From NCBI GenBank assembly GCA_022571135.1, contig JACZYK010000066.1:1-10485 (forward strand): a stretch of 10,485 bases of DNA, in the 5' to 3' direction. The notes beneath the pieces are model-generated. The model saw nothing but the letters and a program-made list of their open reading frames with translations. It made no database searches and had not been told where the DNA came from. This document shows, one piece after another, positions 7,437-10,485 of this stretch; positions within the stretch are counted from its first letter, which is position 1, and every line of letters begins with the position of its first letter. Made by a program: the position numbers and the translations under genes. This DNA comes from Bacteroidota bacterium. GTDB lineage: Bacteria > Bacteroidota > Rhodothermia > Rhodothermales > UBA10348.

Positions 7437-7458
7437 CGGACGAAGTCCGTCCGTTTTT
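7437..7458 (+). terminator. Possible rho-independent terminator upstream of the tRNA
   Basis: CGGACG, loop AAGTC, CGTCCG form a perfect 6-bp stem followed by TTTTT on the plus strand. It would stop plus-strand readthrough about 70 bp before the tRNA gene. On the minus strand the same hairpin sits in the leader of the sigma-like gene. Confidence 0.4.
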
Positions 7459-7513
7459 CACAAACTTTACCAGTCCACCACGGTCGTTTCTGGTACTGAT
7501 TTAGGTCAGTCGC

Positions 7514-7519
7514 TATATT
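7514..7519 (+). promoter_or_regulatory. Possible -10 element of the tRNA-Arg promoter
   Basis: TATATT stands 11 bases before the tRNA 5' end, the expected place for a -10 box of a tRNA promoter. No good -35 match lies 16-18 bp upstream. It could instead be read as a TAnnTTTG-like Bacteroidota -7 element one base short. Confidence 0.35.
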
Positions 7520-7530
7520 GCGTCCCCTTT

Positions 7531-7604
7531 GCGCTTGTAGCTCAGTTGGATAGAGCGCTGGATTCCGGTTCCAGAGGCCGGGGGTTCGAATCCTCCCAAG
7601 CGCG
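7531..7604 (+). tRNA. tRNA-Arg (anticodon CCG)
   Basis: The sequence folds completely. The acceptor stem GCGCTTG pairs perfectly with CAAGCGC. The D arm is GCTC/GAGC around AGTTGGATA. The anticodon stem CTGGA/TCCAG holds the loop TTCCGGT (anticodon CCG, reading CGG). The variable loop is AGGCC and the T arm is GGGGG-TTCGAAT-CCTCC with one G-U pair. The discriminator is G and no CCA is encoded, so CCA must be added after transcription. It is the only plus-strand gene found and faces away from the sigma-like gene. Confidence 0.97.
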
Positions 7605-7622
7605 CTTCGGTTTGAAGCACCG

Positions 7623-7663
7623 GAAAGCCCTACCGTGTCCTTCACGGTCGGACTTTCTCTTTT
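7623..7663 (+). terminator. Rho-independent terminator after tRNA-Arg
   Basis: A 15-position stem (GAAAGCCCTACCGTG against CACGGTCGGACTTTC, two mismatches) with a TCCTT loop is followed by TCTTTT, starting 19 bases after the tRNA end. It lacks a T run on the minus side, so it works for the plus strand only. Confidence 0.75.
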
Positions 7664-7753
7664 GCGAGAGGATGGGGATCGCACGAGACAGCCGAAGGCC
7701 ATCGACTCTCCGGGGACCCATCGCAGATGAGACCGCAGGTAAATTCTCCCAAG

Positions 7754-7985
7754 CTGGATGAGCCGGCTCTGCCGCGATCGACGCGGCAGAGCCGTCTGTG
7801 TTGAGGGAATCACCAAGGAGACTCATCCAGAAGTCTGGTCCCTAGCTCTGAGAGAGAAAAGAGACCAGAGGGGTCAGACGCTCCCTGAGGGGTAGGGAGC
7901 ATCTGGAGGGATTCGTACACATCATGAGGGATGATGTAGCACACTCGAGGGTTTACGGGATCTGGCAGATCTTGTGAGATCTGCC
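7754..7985 (-). ncRNA. Candidate structured RNA: six closely packed helices
   Basis: In minus-strand order the helices are: D, 7977-7985/7964-7972, 9 perfect pairs; C, 7931-7938/7918-7925, loop CCCTC; A, 7894-7905/7875-7886, 12 pairs, loop ACCCCTC; B, 7860-7869/7834-7843, 10 pairs; E, 7820-7830/7754-7764, 11 pairs; and F inside E, 7782-7793/7765-7776, 12 perfect pairs with a 5-nt loop. Helices A, B, C and E each contain one position that is C-A on the plus strand but G-U on the minus strand, which points to a minus-strand transcript. Helices follow each other with gaps of 3 to 25 nt. I do not recognise it as 6S, SRP, RNase P or tmRNA. No U tract follows, so the 3' end is unknown. The same strand also carries an open frame of 74 codons, so a coding role is not excluded. 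Confidence 0.45.
7765..7793. repeat. Perfect 12-bp inverted repeat (strong hairpin)
   Basis: GGCTCTGCCGCG, loop ATCGA, CGCGGCAGAGCC. It is very GC-rich and stable on both strands. Neither side has a clear T run, so it is at best an atypical terminator; it is nested inside the longer helix formed by 7754-7764 and 7820-7830. Confidence 0.85.
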
Positions 7986-8066
7986 GCGCACCGGTTCCAG
8001 GAGGTTCAAACCCAATGGGATTGCAGCATGGCAATGAACTGCCGGCTGCTACGTCGAAGATCGTAC

Positions 8067-8100
8067 CAAAATCAACTGCGCGGCGTACTCACGCACAAAA
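8067..8100 (-). promoter_or_regulatory. Weak candidate promoter upstream of the helix array
   Basis: On the minus strand TTTTG is followed after about 21 bases by TGATTTTG, one mismatch from the Bacteroidota TTTG/TAnnTTTG pattern. It would start a transcript near 8060, some 75 bases before the first strong helix. This is suggestive only and depends on the organism really being of that group. Confidence 0.2.
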
Positions 8101-8281
8101 GTGCCTCTTATTGCCATGTAATGCCGATATTTTTTTTGAGACACCCGGCTATTCCGTATCATTATTACAATAGAGACCTCCTGAGATGGATCATAACGAG
8201 ACGAGTCATCTCCGTCAGTCTCGGCCGGCTGATCTCGATCATTACGGCAGACACATAGACACTTGTGAGTCTCGCCTGACG

Positions 8282-9592
8282 TTACGCGGCCTTGACCGCC
8301 AGTACGCTCAGGTCCAACTGGTTCTCGCTCGAAGCGACAATCGTCGCGATAGTCGCGTCTCCCGTAACATTCGTCACGGTTCGGCACATATCCAGGATTC
8401 GATCCACACCCAGAATGAGCGCTATCCCGGCCGCGGGAACTCCAACCGATTCGAGAATAATGATGAGCATCACGATTCCGGCACCCGGCACAGCCGCCGT
8501 CCCGATGGAAGCCAGTAGAGCCGTGAACACAATGGTCAATTGCGCGCCCAGGTCCAGCCCCATACCCAGGGTTTGGGCAATAAAGACCGCTGCCACCGCC
8601 TGATACAGTGCCGTTCCGTCCATGTTGATCGTAGCGCCGAGCGGGAGTACGAACGAGGAAACCTCCTCGGAGACTCCGATCTCCTTTTCCACCACCTCCA
8701 TGGTAATGGGGAGGGTCGCGCCGCTCGACGACGTCGAGAATGCGACGAGCTGCACCGGAATCATCGCCCTGAAGAAATCCTTGATTTTGATAGGCGTCAG
8801 GAAGTACACCAGACTCGTATAGACCAAAATCATATGGAGAATGAGACCGAGAAGGACCACGATGCTGTAAAATCCGAGCGCGGAGAGCAGGGTTACGATC
8901 TGGCTCGGATCGTCTTTCGCGATGGACGTGATGACGTCCGCCAACAACGCGAATACACCAATCGGCGCCATAATCATGATCAATTCGACCATTTTGATGA
9001 CCATCTCGTTGACGCTTTCGAAGAAACGTATGAGAGGGTTTGCCTTCTCCTTCGGTACCATAATCAGTGCGATGCCCGCGAAGATGGCGAAAAACACCAC
9101 CTTCAGCATGTTCCGATTGGCGGTCGTAGCCATAAAAATGTTGTCCGGAACCATATCGACGATCGGCTGAAGCGGCCCGCGTTCCTTCGCCGTCTCCGCC
9201 GCCTCGGTCCGCACGGCGACTTCGTCCTCATACGTCTCCTGAAGCTGGAGACGCATTTCATCCGGCACGGTGGAACCGGGTTGGAGCGTGTTCACCAGAA
9301 TCAAACCGATGATCAGCGCAATGAGCGTTGTCCCTATGTATATCGCAATGGTCTTTCCTCCGATCCGGGACAGCTTCTTCAGGTCTGATAGCGATGCTAC
9401 GCCCGTAATTAGAGACGCGAGTACCAGAGGGACCGCAATCAACTTCAGCAGATTCAGGAAGATAGTCCCGAAAGGGGAGATCCAGTTCCTCGTAAACGTG
9501 CCCCATCCACTGGCAGCAGCGATCGCCCCGTATATCACGCCCAGAATAAGCCCAATAATAATTTGCCAGTGCAGCCGCTTGTACCAGGGCAT
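8282..9592 (-). CDS. Dicarboxylate/amino acid:cation symporter (DAACS family)
   Basis: The protein is 436 residues from the ATG that gives MPWYKRLHWQIIIGLILG, which matches the usual GltP/GltT beginning. The frame stays open to a TTG at 9748, adding 52 soluble residues without family similarity. Motifs of the elevator fold are intact: HP1 tip STSSSGATLP (286-295), TM7 NMDGTAL (323-329, Na+ site), and the TM8 string DRILDMCRTVTNVTGD with Asp401, Arg404, Asn408 and Asp412. The Arg corresponds to GltPh Arg397, which binds the side-chain carboxylate, so acidic substrates (aspartate, glutamate or C4-dicarboxylates) are likely, driven by Na+ or H+. The loop at about 105-148 is long and charged compared with GltPh. 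It stands alone, with no close operon partner downstream. No Shine-Dalgarno is visible at either start. Confidence 0.9.
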   Translation of the reverse strand: MPWYKRLHWQIIIGLILGVIYGAIAAASGWGTFTRNWISPFGTIFLNLLKLIAVPLVLASLITGVASLSDLKKLSRIGGKTIAIYIGTTLIALIIGLILVNTLQPGSTVPDEMRLQLQETYEDEVAVRTEAAETAKERGPLQPIVDMVPDNIFMATTANRNMLKVVFFAIFAGIALIMVPKEKANPLIRFFESVNEMVIKMVELIMIMAPIGVFALLADVITSIAKDDPSQIVTLLSALGFYSIVVLLGLILHMILVYTSLVYFLTPIKIKDFFRAMIPVQLVAFSTSSSGATLPITMEVVEKEIGVSEEVSSFVLPLGATINMDGTALYQAVAAVFIAQTLGMGLDLGAQLTIVFTALLASIGTAAVPGAGIVMLIIILESVGVPAAGIALILGVDRILDMCRTVTNVTGDATIATIVASSENQLDLSVLAVKAA

Positions 9593-9775
9593 AGAATGTC
9601 TGGGATTTAGGTTCGGATCGGTTCCGGATTCCAGGACGAGTCGATCGTTCACGGCAGCGTGGATTGAACGACGAGGAGCAAGAACGCTCCGGCTCTCGTA
9701 CAAATCAAGTATACGAAGACGTTCGTTACTCCGCGCAGCAGTGCTCAATGGTGCGCGGATTAATTCGAGTAAGGT

Positions 9776-10485
9776 CTAAAGTCTGATTCTAACCGATGCA
9801 ACGGGGACAGTCTCGCCTGTCGGAGTATATGAGAAACCCAACTGCGTAGATATTCTATCAGTGTGGAGCTTGGCGCTTATCGCCGCATCGATACCGGCCT
9901 CCTCATCCACAAGACCCATGCATCCAAGATCTGGAAATCTTGCCAGCTGACGCCTCGTTTCCTCTACTTGATGAATTATATGCCTAAACGCTTCCTCATG
10001 TATAATAGGGCCTATCTTTGTCTCTACGTTTGTCGGGTCTCCAATGCGGAGCTTCTTCGCGCGTTGTATCACAAGCTCAAGTAGGCGATCGCGTATCGTG
10101 TCCTGCGCGAAGACAACCTTGGTACTGGTACATCTCTGGCCCGCGTCTCCGAATGCGGCAAGCACTATTTCATCCGCCGCTTTTTCAAGATCAAAGTCAT
10201 CCAGCACAATTATTGCCGCGTGTCCGCCGGACTCTATATGGAGCCGCTTGTTTCTGTGGGCGCAAATTTTGCGAAGTTTGGCCGCGGTTTCTGTGCCGCC
10301 GGTGAAGCTTATCATATCATAGTCGCCATTGCGCGCAGCCGAGTTGCCTACAGTTTCTCCTTTTCCATGAAGCACTTGTACCAACGAAGCAATTTTGCTC
10401 GCTTGCTCCCCTAGCACCTTCTCAACCGCTTTGTGGAAAAGCAAGAGCGTCGCGTTTACCGTATACGACGGGACCGAGATTGTCT
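9776..10485 (-). CDS. Aldehyde dehydrogenase family protein, 5' end outside window, unusual C-terminus
   Basis: The frame is open at the right edge; TTG at 10444 is only the first start-like codon. Visible ALDH features, numbered from that codon: the NAD-binding MISFTGGTETA (44-54), the general base in HIESGGHAAIIVLDD (Glu71), the catalytic Cys105 in FGDAGQRCTSTKV, and GDPTNVETKIGPIIHEEAF (135-153). Both catalytic residues are therefore present. Normal ALDHs carry about 190 residues after the Cys, including an E.FGP motif and the oligomerisation tail; here only 117 follow, and from about residue 165 the sequence (LARFPDLGCMGLVDEEAGID to SVRIRL) matches nothing I know. It may be a truncated or rearranged pseudogene, or a divergent subfamily. 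The 3' part is AT-richer than the neighbouring genes. The aldehyde substrate cannot be told. Confidence 0.7.
   Translation of the reverse strand, partial: TISVPSYTVNATLLLFHKAVEKVLGEQASKIASLVQVLHGKGETVGNSAARNGDYDMISFTGGTETAAKLRKICAHRNKRLHIESGGHAAIIVLDDFDLEKAADEIVLAAFGDAGQRCTSTKVVFAQDTIRDRLLELVIQRAKKLRIGDPTNVETKIGPIIHEEAFRHIIHQVEETRRQLARFPDLGCMGLVDEEAGIDAAISAKLHTDRISTQLGFSYTPTGETVPVASVRIRL

Larger units (their letters stand above)
7605..8281. other. 677-bp stretch without a convincing protein gene
   Basis: It lies between the tRNA and the symporter stop codon. It holds the tRNA terminator (7623-7663), the dense helix array at 7754-7985, and an AT-richer part near 8090-8180. Two small minus frames are possible but weak: 7810-8034 (74 aa, ending LGTRLLDESPW) and a 37-codon frame starting with an ATG 14 nt after a GGAGG (MIRNSRVSQKKYRHY, about 8054-8167). 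The T8 run at 8130-8137 has no stem before it. Confidence 0.6.

Noticed and set aside
7424..7826. Two minus-strand open frames (7424-7816 and 7542-7826) crossing the tRNA
   Set aside because: They are antisense translations of tRNA-Arg; peptides such as 'WEDSNPRPLEPE' and 'GRIRTPGLWN' are well-known artefacts of this kind.
7868..7951. CRISPR-like array from the regularly spaced GAGGG motifs
   Set aside because: A 5-base motif at 19-21-base steps is far too short for CRISPR repeats, and no cas gene is present.
7565..8000. Possible att-site duplication: CCGGTTCCAG in the tRNA (7565-7574) and again at 7991-8000
   Set aside because: Only 10 bases match and the identity does not extend to the tRNA 3' end; no integrase lies between. 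Likely coincidence.
7810..8034. Minus open frame of 74 codons, MPCCNPIGFEPPGTG to LGTRLLDESPW
   Set aside because: Its sequence looks superficially protein-like, but there is no ribosome site, no known family and no marked third-base GC bias, and the dense helices and non-triplet motif spacing inside it fit an RNA better. Kept as an open alternative under the ncRNA entry.
8130..8137. T8 run as a rho-independent terminator
   Set aside because: No inverted repeat precedes it on the plus strand, and on the minus strand it is an A run.
8049..8387. Minus open frame of 112 codons overlapping the symporter 3' end
   Set aside because: Most of it is an out-of-frame shadow of the symporter. Only the last 37 codons are outside, and their ATG is 14 nt from the nearest GGAGG.
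8540..9388. Plus-strand open frame of 282 codons
   Set aside because: It is the antisense shadow of the symporter gene, which has full family motifs; the shadow is low-complexity and rich in Arg, His and Asp.

Overview
The window reads as an ordinary chromosomal housekeeping stretch from a bacterium of moderate to high GC, probably of the Rhodothermota/Bacteroidota group. That placement is inference, based on general protein style, a cdsA/mutL/tilS/hpt arrangement, weak Shine-Dalgarno signals and frequent TTG starts; no marker gene is present to prove it. Every protein gene I accept lies on the minus strand. The only plus-strand gene is a tRNA.

From right to left, in the direction of transcription: (1) the 3' part of an aldehyde dehydrogenase gene running in from the right edge, whose last ~55 residues do not look like a normal ALDH C-terminus; (2) a DAACS-family acidic amino acid/dicarboxylate symporter; (3) a 677-bp gene-free stretch holding a compact set of six helices on the minus strand, the best candidate here for an undescribed structured RNA; (4) tRNA-Arg(CCG) on the plus strand with its own terminator; (5) a sigma-70-family protein with one region-2 domain and two region-4-like domains; (6) a tightly packed set: CPBP membrane protease, a DUF2007 protein overlapping it by 19 nt, cdsA (phospholipid synthesis), and a small single-TM protein; (7) a 489-bp gap with what looks like a decayed IS200/IS605-type right end plus a second, related hairpin near mutL; (8) mutL and tilS overlapping by 4 nt (ATGA), then hpt cut by the left edge.

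Functionally the left block combines DNA mismatch repair (MutL), tRNA-Ile decoding (TilS) and purine salvage (Hpt). The middle block combines membrane lipid synthesis with small membrane or signalling proteins. MutL has substitutions at all four metal-ligand positions of the MutL endonuclease that I can align, so it is probably not a nicking-type MutL.

The most interesting items are the helix array at 7754-7985, where G-U pairs point to a minus-strand RNA and GAGGG motifs recur every 19-21 bases; the two-region-4 sigma-like protein; the MutL active-site changes; the IS605-like relic; and the odd ALDH tail.
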